Shown here piece after piece: positions 9,329-16,498 of a stretch of 25,990 nt of DNA. The notes beneath the pieces were generated by a model. That model did no database searches. It was given only the letters and a program-made list of their open reading frames with translations, and was not told the origin of the DNA. The position numbers were made by a program, and so were the translations under genes. Positions within the stretch are counted from its first letter, which is position 1; each line of letters begins with the position of its first letter. The DNA is from Candidatus Benthicola azotiphorus (lineage in GTDB: Bacteria > Gemmatimonadota > Gemmatimonadetes > Palauibacterales > Palauibacteraceae): assembly GCA_947581745.1 (NCBI GenBank), contig CANPVW010000208.1, positions 1 to 25,990 of the forward strand. Reading direction: 5' to 3'.

Positions 9329-10567
9329 ATGTTGACCGTCAGACCCGAGCCGAGTCTCGATCCCCAGCTTCTGGCGGAAATCGTGCGGGAGCATGGAACG
9401 CCCGCGTACGTATACGATGCGCGGGTGCTGGACGGAAATGTCCGCCGTTGGGTCGAGGCCGTGGGTGATCCGTCACGGGTGTGCTACGCGGTGAAGGCGA
9501 ACTACAACCTCGCTGTCCTGGCCCGGCTGGCCTCGCACGGCATCGGGTTCGAGGCGTCGACGGTGGGCGAGATGGCGCGCGCTCTCGCGGCCGGGATTGC
9601 GCCGGGCCGCATCGTGCTCGGCGGAGTGCCCAAGTCTCCGCAGGCCGTGGCCGTCGGGATCGGCCGCGGGTTGGATCTGGTGGTGCTTCAGGCGGCCCAC
9701 GAAGTGGAAGCTGCGATCGAGGCCAGCACTTCACTCTCCGGCGCCCCCGCGCGTGTCGGCCTCCGGGTGCGCCCGGGTATCCGGGCCGGTGCCCACCCCT
9801 CGCTGGAGACCGGGCGGGCGGACGCCAAGTTCGGCTTCGGTCCGTCGGAGATTCGCGACGCCTGGGAGGCGCTCAGCCGGACGGACGGGCTCAGGCCGAC
9901 GACGCTGGCCTTCCATCTCGGCTCCGGCCTCGACTCGCTGACACCCTACGAGGCGGCGATCGACGTCCTCCTGGGCATCGTCGGCGACCTCGAGGCGAGC
10001 GGAAGGCCCGTGCGCGAGCTGGACCTGGGCGGTGGACTCGGGGTGGCCTACGGGGACACGGGATCGGACCTGGAGCCCGCCGACCTCGTGCGGATAGTGG
10101 ACGAGCGGCTCGCGGGCAGCGGCCTCACGACGCGGTACGAACCCGGCCGTTCGATCGCGGCACGCGCCGGAACGCTGGTCACGCGAGTCCTGTACCGACG
10201 CGAGCGCGACGGTCACCCGGCCCTCGTGTGCGACGGCGGTTTCACGGACTTCGGCCGTTACTCCCTGTACGGCGCCCAGCACCGCATCGAGCCGCTGGAG
10301 GGCAGACTGGAGGGCCCGGAGACGGTCGAGGTCCTGGGCCCCACGTGCGAGTCGGGCGACAAGCTCGGGACCGGTCGTCGGCTTCACGGCGTGCAGCCGG
10401 GAGACCTGCTGGCCGTGCGCGACGTGGGGGCCTACGGGTTCGTGATGGCCTCGAACTACAACGCTCGCCCGCGACCGGCGGAGGTGCTGGTGGACGACGG
10501 AGGATGGAAGGTCGTGCGACAGCGCGAGAGCCTGGAGGACCTGTGGCGCGGCGAGACGGTCGGGTGA
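9329..10567 (+). CDS. lysA: Diaminopimelate decarboxylase
   Basis: Catalyses the last step of lysine synthesis, meso-diaminopimelate to L-lysine and CO2, with PLP in the cytoplasm. The 412 residues follow the fold-III (alanine racemase-like) order: PLP lysine Lys56 in CYAVKANYN, HLGSG at 196-200, the phosphate-binding GGGLG at 234-238, EPGRS at 271-275, the catalytic Cys in CESGD (340-344) and the substrate region YGFVMASNYNARPRP near the end. Length is normal. Arg310 in GRYSLYGAQHRI keeps the conserved Arg, although the preceding DGGFTDF departs from the usual DAGMNDL. ATG start after a 41-base gap without a clear ribosome binding site; the stop overlaps the uvrA start (GTGA). A related decarboxylase such as carboxynorspermidine decarboxylase is unlikely given CESGD and the N-terminal motif. 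Confidence 0.93.
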   Translation: MLTVRPEPSLDPQLLAEIVREHGTPAYVYDARVLDGNVRRWVEAVGDPSRVCYAVKANYNLAVLARLASHGIGFEASTVGEMARALAAGIAPGRIVLGGVPKSPQAVAVGIGRGLDLVVLQAAHEVEAAIEASTSLSGAPARVGLRVRPGIRAGAHPSLETGRADAKFGFGPSEIRDAWEALSRTDGLRPTTLAFHLGSGLDSLTPYEAAIDVLLGIVGDLEASGRPVRELDLGGGLGVAYGDTGSDLEPADLVRIVDERLAGSGLTTRYEPGRSIAARAGTLVTRVLYRRERDGHPALVCDGGFTDFGRYSLYGAQHRIEPLEGRLEGPETVEVLGPTCESGDKLGTGRRLHGVQPGDLLAVRDVGAYGFVMASNYNARPRPAEVLVDDGGWKVVRQRESLEDLWRGETVG

Positions 10568-13386
10568 ACCGGGACAGCTCGGGAGATCTGATCGTACGGG
10601 GCGCGCGCGAGCACAACCTTCGCGACGTGGACGTGACGATTCCCCGCAATCGCCTCACCGTGGTGACCGGACTCTCCGGGTCGGGAAAATCCTCGCTCGC
10701 GTTCGATACCATCTACGCGGAAGGCCAGCGGCGATACGTCGAGTCGCTGTCCGCCTATGCCCGGCAGTTTCTCGGCGTGATGGAGAAGCCGGACGTCGAT
10801 CAGATCGAGGGGCTGTCCCCGGCGATCGCCATCGAGCAGCGCAGCGCGGCTCGCAACCCGCGCTCCACCGTCGGCACGGTCACCGAGATCTACGATTACC
10901 TCCGCCTCCTGTGGGCGCGCGCGGGGACTCCACACTGTCCCGAGTGCGGCCGGCCGGTCCGGCGCCAGTCCGCGACACAGATCGCGTCCCGGGTGGCCGC
11001 GTGGCCGGATGAGACGCGGGTAGAGGTCCTGGCTCCCCTGATCCGGGGCAGGAAGGGAGAGTTCAGGGACCTGTTCGAGGAGGCCCTGCAGGAGGGGTTC
11101 GTCCGGGCGAGGGTGGACGGGAATCTGGTGGAGCTGTCGGACCCCCCGAGCCTGAACAGGCGGCTGAATCACGACATTTCCGTGGTGGTCGACCGGCTGG
11201 TTCTCAGAGGGGGGGATAGAGCTCGCGTGGCGGACTCGATCGAGACCGCCCTCCGAATGTCGGCCGGTACGGTGGAAGTGCTCGAGTACGCTTCCGGGGA
11301 GGAAGGCGAGGGATCCGATGGCGAGACGACCCGCCGCCATCTGTTCAGCGAGCACTATGCCTGCGCGCAGTGCGGGATCAGCATCCCGGAGCTCGAGCCG
11401 AGGCAGTTCTCGTTCAATTCACCTTACGGCGCCTGCCCGGCATGCGACGGCCTCGGCGTGCGCCTCGAGCCGAACCGCGATCTGTCGATCGGCGACGAGC
11501 GGATCTCCATCCTCGAAGGCGTGATTCTGCCTCTGGGCGTCCCGACCGGACGCTGGGCGAAGAAGTACCTGCCCCCCCTGGCGGCGAAGCACGGGTTCGA
11601 TCTGAACAGTCCGTGGGGCAAGCTGACCGACGATCAACGGGAAGCCGTCCTGGCCGGCGACCCGGAGATGGGGTGGGAAGGCGTGCTCGAGCTGATCCGG
11701 CGGCAGTACCACGAGACGGACAGTGACAGCGTGCGCCGCGGACTGCACGAGTACATGACGGCCCGCGTATGCTCGGACTGCGACGGGGGGCGGCTTCGGG
11801 CCGAGAGTCGCGCGGTGACGGTGGATGGCCATCGGCTGACCGAAGTCGTCGACCTGTCCGTCGGTGAGCTGCTCGGGCTGTTCGAGGCGCTCAGGGCAGG
11901 GGCCTCCCACGAACCGCTCGAAGAGGAGATCGCGGGCCCGATCCTCAAGGAGGTGTGCGAGCGCCTCACCTTCATGGCGCAGGTAGGCCTCGGCTACCTG
12001 ACGCTCGGTCGGTCGGCCGACTCGCTGGCCGGTGGCGAGGCGCAGCGCATCCGGCTCGCCACGCAGATCGGCAGCCGGCTGGTCGGAGTTCTCTACGTCC
12101 TCGACGAGCCGAGCATCGGCCTGCACCCGAGAGACAACCGGAAGCTCCTCGACACGCTTCTCCAGCTGCGGGACCTCGGAAACACGGTGCTCGTCGTGGA
12201 GCATGACGAGGACACGATTCGCGCGGCGGACCACGTGGTGGACATGGGACCGGGCGCGGGCCGGCACGGGGGCCAGGTGCTGGTTTCCGGGCCGCTGGAC
12301 GAGCTGCTCCACACGGAGGGATCGCTGACCGCCGCGTATCTGCGCGGCGATCGAAAGATCCCGGTTCCGGGCGAGCGCAGGACGGGCAGGGACGGGGAAG
12401 CGCTCGTGATCCGTGGCGCGGCGGAGCACAACCTGCGCGACATCGACGTGACGTTCCCGCTCGGTCGCTTCATCGCGGTCACCGGGGTGTCGGGCTCGGG
12501 AAAGTCGACGCTCGTGGAGGACGTGCTCTATCGCCGGGTGGCGCGCGAGCTGCATCGCGCCCGAACGGTGCCCGGGGCGCACCGGGCGATCGAGGGACTC
12601 GATCTCGTGGACAAGGTCATCGACGTGGATCAGAGTCCGATCGGGCGGACGCCCCGCTCGAACCCGGCTACCTACACGGGACTCTTCACGCCGATCCGGC
12701 AGCTCTATTCGCAGCTCCCCGAGGCGAGGATCCGTGGCTACGGCCCCGGGCGCTTCAGCTTCAACGTCAAGGGAGGTCGTTGCGAGGCGTGTCGGGGCGA
12801 TGGACTCGTGAAGATCGAGATGCACTTCCTCCCCGACGTCTACGTTCCGTGCGATGTCTGCCGGGGACGTCGCTACAACCGCGAGACGCTCGAGGTCCTG
12901 TACAAGGGCAAGAGCATCGCCGACGTCCTCGACATGACGGTGGACGAAGCGGTGGACTTCTTCGAGGCGATCCCCCGGGTCAACCGGCACCTCACGACTC
13001 TGTCGGACGTGGGTCTCGGTTACATACACCTCGGTCAGTCCGCCACGACCCTGTCCGGCGGGGAAGCGCAGCGGGTGAAGCTGGCCTCGGAGCTGTCGAA
13101 GCGCGGGACGGGGCGCACTCTGTACATCCTCGACGAGCCGACGACCGGCCTCCACTTCGAGGACGTGCGAATCCTCCTGGAGGTCCTGCACCGACTCGTG
13201 GATCTCGGCAACACGGTGCTCGTGATCGAGCACCACATGGATGTCGTGAAGACGGCCGACTGGATCATCGATCTCGGCCCGGAAGGCGGCTCGAACGGCG
13301 GACGGGTGATCGCGGCCGGCACGCCGGAGGAGGTCGCGGCGACGCCCGAAAGCCATACGGGCCGCTATCTGCGCGCCATGCTCTGA
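10564..13386 (+). CDS. uvrA: UvrA, excinuclease ABC subunit A
   Basis: Damage-sensing ATPase of nucleotide excision repair; a dimer loads UvrB on lesions. The GTG at 10564, overlapping the lysA stop, gives 940 residues, the standard UvrA length, and puts LIVRGAREHNLRDV at the N-terminus as expected; the open frame further upstream is not coding. Seen: Walker A GLSGSGKS (36-43), an insertion with CPEC (125-128), zinc site C267/C270/C291/C294, first signature LAGGEAQR (488-495) with Walker B YVLDEPSIGLH, second Walker A GVSGSGKS (641-648), second zinc site C740/C743/C763/C766, and a second LSGGEAQR with Walker B ILDEPTTGLH. All modules are present. The first signature has Ala489 where other UvrAs, including E. 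coli, have Ser. No uvrB or uvrC lies nearby. Confidence 0.97.
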   Translation: MNRDSSGDLIVRGAREHNLRDVDVTIPRNRLTVVTGLSGSGKSSLAFDTIYAEGQRRYVESLSAYARQFLGVMEKPDVDQIEGLSPAIAIEQRSAARNPRSTVGTVTEIYDYLRLLWARAGTPHCPECGRPVRRQSATQIASRVAAWPDETRVEVLAPLIRGRKGEFRDLFEEALQEGFVRARVDGNLVELSDPPSLNRRLNHDISVVVDRLVLRGGDRARVADSIETALRMSAGTVEVLEYASGEEGEGSDGETTRRHLFSEHYACAQCGISIPELEPRQFSFNSPYGACPACDGLGVRLEPNRDLSIGDERISILEGVILPLGVPTGRWAKKYLPPLAAKHGFDLNSPWGKLTDDQREAVLAGDPEMGWEGVLELIRRQYHETDSDSVRRGLHEYMTARVCSDCDGGRLRAESRAVTVDGHRLTEVVDLSVGELLGLFEALRAGASHEPLEEEIAGPILKEVCERLTFMAQVGLGYLTLGRSADSLAGGEAQRIRLATQIGSRLVGVLYVLDEPSIGLHPRDNRKLLDTLLQLRDLGNTVLVVEHDEDTIRAADHVVDMGPGAGRHGGQVLVSGPLDELLHTEGSLTAAYLRGDRKIPVPGERRTGRDGEALVIRGAAEHNLRDIDVTFPLGRFIAVTGVSGSGKSTLVEDVLYRRVARELHRARTVPGAHRAIEGLDLVDKVIDVDQSPIGRTPRSNPATYTGLFTPIRQLYSQLPEARIRGYGPGRFSFNVKGGRCEACRGDGLVKIEMHFLPDVYVPCDVCRGRRYNRETLEVLYKGKSIADVLDMTVDEAVDFFEAIPRVNRHLTTLSDVGLGYIHLGQSATTLSGGEAQRVKLASELSKRGTGRTLYILDEPTTGLHFEDVRILLEVLHRLVDLGNTVLVIEHHMDVVKTADWIIDLGPEGGSNGGRVIAAGTPEEVAATPESHTGRYLRAML

Positions 13387-13406
13387 TCCAGCGGCGCGAC
13401 GCCTCG

Positions 13407-13435
13407 TTGATCCCCGTCTCCCGCAGAGTTAACGT
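13407..13435 (+). promoter_or_regulatory. Possible sigma70-like promoter before the PspA module
   Basis: TTGATC (13407-13412) and TAACGT (13430-13435) are 17 bases apart, matching 4/6 and 3/6 of the -35 and -10 consensus. They sit in the 144-base gap between uvrA and the psp-like genes, among the longest gaps in the window. Initiation near 13442 would leave a leader of about 90 bases and exclude an ATG at 13438 as start. I saw no sigma54-type element of the kind used by enterobacterial psp operons. The matches are weak and could be chance. Confidence 0.25.
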
Positions 13436-13530
13436 GAATGACTGCGGCCGCACTGCGGGCTCGGCGAAACCGGTGGCGCCCGGCGCGCGTACAGCCAATA
13501 CCGATCGGGATACCGGGAGCACGGCGCGAC

Positions 13531-13800
13531 GTGAACTTCTTCGTATTGATCATTCTGGTGTTCTTCGTGGTCGTGCCGATCGGGCAGGCGATCGCGAAGG
13601 CGATCGAGACGAAGGGGACGCGTCCGTCGCTGCCGCCGGAGCCGGAACAGGGGGGACGGCTCGAGGAGCTCGAGCGGCAGGTGATGTACCTGGTGGAGCG
13701 GGTCGATGGACTCCAGGAGGACCAGGAGTTCCTCACGCGCCTGCTCGAAAGCAAGCCGGCGGGCATTCCGCCCGCGCACAGTAAGGAAGAGATGAAATGA
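13531..13800 (+). CDS. Small membrane-anchored coiled-coil protein, PspB-like
   Basis: Family not named with certainty. From GTG 13531 the product has 89 residues: a hydrophobic N-terminal helix at about 2-22, a short basic/proline linker (to about 42), then a heptad-like amphipathic stretch (LEELERQVMYLVERVDGL, 44-61, continuing to 73) and a polar tail. This is the layout of PspB, a small inner-membrane protein with a cytoplasmic coiled coil that acts with PspC and PspA in the phage-shock response. Position two genes before pspA supports that reading. The frame extends upstream to an ATG at 13438, but this would add 31 arginine-rich residues with no ribosome binding site before the membrane helix. 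The last codons overlap the next gene (ATGA), indicating coupling. Function is inferred from architecture and context only. Confidence 0.65.
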   Translation: MNFFVLIILVFFVVVPIGQAIAKAIETKGTRPSLPPEPEQGGRLEELERQVMYLVERVDGLQEDQEFLTRLLESKPAGIPPAHSKEEMK

Positions 13801-14189
13801 TCAGCCGCGAAGACCTGGAAAGCTTCCTGATCCGTACGGAGATGGATCACCGGGAGATCGGGGAATCGATGTGGCTCGTGGATCCGGTGAAGGACGCGCA
13901 GGAGGACCACCCGGCGGTCGTGGTCAGCCTGTCGCCGCCTCTCGTGATCTTTCGTGCCAGCATCGGCGCGGTGCCCGAAGGGGACCACGCCCGGTTGCAG
14001 CTGTTCCAGAAGCTGCTGGAGCTGAACGCCTCCGACCTCGTCCACGGGGCGTACGGCCTCGAAGGCGACGAGATCATCCTGGTCGATGCTCTCGAGCTTC
14101 AGGACCTGGACTACTCGGAGTTTCTCGCGTCCCTGGAGAGCCTCTCTCTCGCGGTGACGTCGCACGCACAGCACCTCGCACTGGACTGA
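13797..14189 (+). CDS. CesT/YbjN-like small protein in a PspA cluster
   Basis: A 130-residue soluble acidic protein with no signal peptide or membrane segment. Its pattern recalls the type III secretion chaperone-like (CesT/YbjN) fold: an N-terminal helix (MISREDLESFLIRT), paired strands (HPAVVVSLSPPLVIFRASIG), a helix LFQKLLELNASDLVHGAYGL (67-86), further strands GDEIILVDAL and a final long helix SEFLASLESLSLAVTSHAQHL. The helix with an L-N pair followed by a G-x-[FY]-x-L strand is what points to this fold; I cannot confirm it without a profile search. It overlaps the PspB-like gene by four bases and lies seven bases before pspA, so the three are almost surely one transcript. A chaperone-like partner of PspA or of the membrane protein is a reasonable guess, not shown by the sequence. 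Confidence 0.62.
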   Translation: MISREDLESFLIRTEMDHREIGESMWLVDPVKDAQEDHPAVVVSLSPPLVIFRASIGAVPEGDHARLQLFQKLLELNASDLVHGAYGLEGDEIILVDALELQDLDYSEFLASLESLSLAVTSHAQHLALD

Positions 14190-14196
14190 CGCAGCC

Positions 14197-15012
14197 ATGG
14201 GTATCTTCGATAGACTCTCCCGCCTCGTGCGGTCGAACATCAACGACCTCATCGCCCGGGCCGAGAACCCGGAGAAGATGCTGGTCCAGGTCATCGAGGA
14301 CATGCGCAAGCAGCTGGCGCAGGCCAAGCAGGAAGTGGCCGTCGCCATCGCCGATGAGCGCAAGTTGCGGGCGCAGATGGAGGAGGAGAAGAAGCAGGCG
14401 CAGGAATGGGAGCGCCGTGCCCGCCTGGCGATCCGTGAAGGTCGTGACGACCTGGCGAAGCAGGCCCTCATGCGGGGGCAGGAGCACGCCAACAACGCGG
14501 CCGAAATGGAGGAGCAGTGGGAGAAGCACCGGGCCGAGACCGAACGGCTGAAGGACTCCCTCCGCCAGCTCAACTCGAAGATCGAGGAGGCGAAGCGAAA
14601 GAAGAACCTCCTGATCGCGAAGCAGAAGCGGGCGCAGGCACAGAAGCGCATCCACGAGACGATGGCCGGCATGCAGGACAAGAGCGCCTTCCGCGCTTTC
14701 GATCAGATGGTGGAGAAGGTCGAGGAGAGCGAACGCAAGGCACTCGCGGCGGCCGAGGTCACCGAGGAGCTCGAAGGCGACGACCTGACGCGAGAGTTCG
14801 CGATGCTGGAGTCGACCGGGGGCGAAACCGACGTGGACGCCAAGCTGCTCGCTCTCAAGCGCGACATGGGTCTGCTGGGCCCGGCCGATTCCGCAGAGGC
14901 GCCGCCGAAGGCCCTCGCGTCCGGTGAAGTCGAGGTGGCGGACGCGGAGATCCTCGACGAGGACGAAGACGAGGAGGAGGCTGCGAGCGGAGAGGCTGAG
15001 ACGAAGGAGTAG
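14197..15012 (+). CDS. pspA: PspA/Vipp1 (IM30) family ESCRT-III-like membrane protein
   Basis: PspA/Vipp1 proteins polymerise on the cytoplasmic face of damaged or stressed inner membranes and stabilise or remodel them. Seen in 271 residues: an amphipathic N-terminal helix MGIFDRLSRLVRSNINDLIARAENPEKML (membrane-binding helix 0 into helix 1), a long coiled-coil hairpin from about 25 to 150 rich in Glu/Lys/Arg/Gln, then shorter helices (SAFRAFDQMVEKVEESE, TREFAMLE) up to about 215. The core matches the usual 220-residue PspA. An additional C-terminal tail of about 45 residues is strongly acidic (EDEDEEE near 255) and probably disordered; it recalls the C-terminal extension of Vipp1 only in position. 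Located last in a three-gene run with a PspB-like and a CesT-like protein; no PspF or PspC gene is present. Confidence 0.93.
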   Translation: MGIFDRLSRLVRSNINDLIARAENPEKMLVQVIEDMRKQLAQAKQEVAVAIADERKLRAQMEEEKKQAQEWERRARLAIREGRDDLAKQALMRGQEHANNAAEMEEQWEKHRAETERLKDSLRQLNSKIEEAKRKKNLLIAKQKRAQAQKRIHETMAGMQDKSAFRAFDQMVEKVEESERKALAAAEVTEELEGDDLTREFAMLESTGGETDVDAKLLALKRDMGLLGPADSAEAPPKALASGEVEVADAEILDEDEDEEEAASGEAETKE

Positions 15013-15046
15013 TTTTCGCGGGCCCTGCCCCTGATCCCGGACACTC

Positions 15047-16147
15047 GTGAACCAACCGATCTTCGTAGTTCTGGCCGAAGGCAAGCTGGGGCTCGAGACC
15101 AGCAAGACGGCGGCCAGCGTGGTGCGCTATCTGCCCGACCGGGTGGCCGCCCTGATCGACTCGCGGCACGCCGGTCTCACCGCCCGGGATGTACTCGGCT
15201 GTGGCGGCGGCATCCCCGTCGTCGCCTCTCTCGCACAAGCCCTCGAAGCCTCAGGACGCGAACCTCAGGCTCTGCTCGTCGGGATCGCCAACAGGGGCGG
15301 AACTCTGCCACCGGAGCATCGTAGCTTTCTGCTGGACGCGATCGAAGCGGGGCTGGACGTGTGGAGCGGGCTGCACGAGAGGCTGGCGGCCGATCCCGAG
15401 CTGGTCCGGCGCGCCAGTGAGCGCGGCGTGCGCCTCAGGGACCTGCGAGATGCGCCGGCCGGTCTTCCCGTAGGGACCGGTCGCGCCCGGGAGACGAGCG
15501 GATTCCGCGTGCTCACCGTGGGAACCGACTGCAACATCGGCAAGATGACGGCCAGCCTCGAGCTGCGAAGCGCGCTCCGTTCCCGTGGCGTCGACGCCCG
15601 GTTCGCCGGCACCGGCCAGAGCGGAATCGTGATCGACGGAGCCGGGATCCCGGTCGACGCCGTGGTATCCGACTTCGTATCCGGTGCCGCGGAGACGATC
15701 ACGCTTCAGGCGGCCCAAGGAGCGGACGTCGTGCTGATCGAAGGACAGGGGTCCCTGTTTCACCCCGGCTACTCGGCCGTGACTCTGGGCCTCATGCACG
15801 GATCGATGCCGCACGCGATGATCCTCTGCTGGATGCCGGGACGCAGCCGCGTCTTCGGAGGCGGGTACGACTGGCTGGAGCTCCCCACGCCGGAAGTGGC
15901 GATCGCGGCGTACGAAGAGGCGATGAGGTGGGCGGCGCCGGACCTGGAGAGCCGGGTGATCGCCCTGTCGGCCAACACGTACGACCTGCCGGAGGAAGAC
16001 GCGAGGCTCTGGATCGCGAGAGCCGGTGAAGCGACCGGCCTGCCTTCGACCGACCCGGTTCGGTTCGGTGCGGAGCCGCTGGCAGATGCCGTTCTGGACG
16101 CTCGGCGGGCTGCGATGCCGGCCCTCGAGGCTCAGTCGCCCTCGTAG
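15047..16147 (+). CDS. DUF1611 family P-loop protein (possible DgcN-type D-glutamate N-acetyltransferase)
   Basis: A 366-residue cytoplasmic protein of the DUF1611 family (two domains). The N-terminal part looks Rossmann-like (IFVVLAEGKLGLETSKTA, then VAALIDSRHAG). The C-terminal part starts with the P-loop GTDCNIGKMT (159-168) and continues with AGTGQSGIVIDGAGIPVD and IEGQGSLFHPGYSAVTLGLMHG, the family's best-conserved strings. Some DUF1611 members (DgcN) have been shown to act as D-glutamate N-acetyltransferases together with a dipeptide-epimerase-like partner (DgcA); whether this one does so cannot be told here, and no epimerase gene lies in the window. GTG start at 15047 without a clear ribosome binding site, 34 bases after pspA. 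Its 3' end overlaps the convergent queD gene by 16 bases. Family call confident, reaction not. Confidence 0.82.
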   Translation: MNQPIFVVLAEGKLGLETSKTAASVVRYLPDRVAALIDSRHAGLTARDVLGCGGGIPVVASLAQALEASGREPQALLVGIANRGGTLPPEHRSFLLDAIEAGLDVWSGLHERLAADPELVRRASERGVRLRDLRDAPAGLPVGTGRARETSGFRVLTVGTDCNIGKMTASLELRSALRSRGVDARFAGTGQSGIVIDGAGIPVDAVVSDFVSGAAETITLQAAQGADVVLIEGQGSLFHPGYSAVTLGLMHGSMPHAMILCWMPGRSRVFGGGYDWLELPTPEVAIAAYEEAMRWAAPDLESRVIALSANTYDLPEEDARLWIARAGEATGLPSTDPVRFGAEPLADAVLDARRAAMPALEAQSPS

Positions 16148-16488
16148 CTGCACCCCGAAGTGCAGGTCTCCCGGATCTCGATCCGGCTCAGCCCGGCAAG
16201 TCGCGGCAGCAGGCGCGCCCAGATCCAGCGCGCCAGGACCTCGGCTGTCGGGTTTTCCAGCCCCGCGATCTCGTTCAGATAGTAATGGTCCAGTGATTCC
16301 CGGATCGGGGCGAACGCCTCCCCGATGTCCGCGAAGTCCAGGATCCAGCCGACGGTTTCGTCGGGCTCTCCGCGCACGAACACGCGCACCCGGTAGGTGT
16401 GGCCGTGCAGCCGCCGGCACTTGTGGCCCTCGGGCACGTTGGGCAGCAGGTGTGCCGCGTCGAAAGTGAACTCCTTCCAGATCTCCAT
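16132..16488 (-). CDS. queD: 6-carboxy-5,6,7,8-tetrahydropterin synthase
   Basis: QueD converts 7,8-dihydroneopterin triphosphate to 6-carboxytetrahydropterin, the precursor used by QueE in queuosine/7-deazaguanine synthesis. At 118 residues it is the normal size. Seen: the zinc ligands His13 (FDAAH) and His28/His30 (LHGHTY), the catalytic Cys24 in GHKCRRLHGH, a LDHYYLNE segment (66-73) carrying the catalytic Asp/His pair, and NPTAEVLARWIW followed by the C-terminal Glu in IRETCTSG. The Cys-x3-His spacing indicates QueD rather than eukaryotic-type pyruvoyltetrahydropterin synthase. It lies ten bases downstream of queE on the minus strand, so the two successive enzymes are co-transcribed. The stop lies within the last codons of the opposing DUF1611 gene. 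Confidence 0.95.
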   Translation of the reverse strand: MEIWKEFTFDAAHLLPNVPEGHKCRRLHGHTYRVRVFVRGEPDETVGWILDFADIGEAFAPIRESLDHYYLNEIAGLENPTAEVLARWIWARLLPRLAGLSRIEIRETCTSGCSYEGD

Positions 16489-16498
16489 TCGCCTCGTC

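Noticed and set aside
9481..10563. Upstream extension of the uvrA frame across lysA
   Set aside because: The extension is an Arg/Gly-rich out-of-frame reading of lysA; starting at GTG 10564 gives the standard 940 residues.
11419..13356. 645-codon minus-strand open frame inside uvrA
   Set aside because: The plus frame carries all UvrA motifs; the reverse product is an antisense shadow.
13443..13452. Palindrome TGCGGCCGCA after uvrA as terminator or operator
   Set aside because: Ten-base GC palindromes are expected by chance here; there is no loop or T-run, and no second copy was seen.
13438..13530. ATG at 13438 as start of the PspB-like gene
   Set aside because: It adds 31 basic residues ahead of the membrane helix, lacks a ribosome binding site and would sit at the candidate promoter.
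14935..15000. GA-rich repeat at the end of pspA as a nucleotide repeat element
   Set aside because: It is simply Asp/Glu codons of the acidic tail, without a regular unit.
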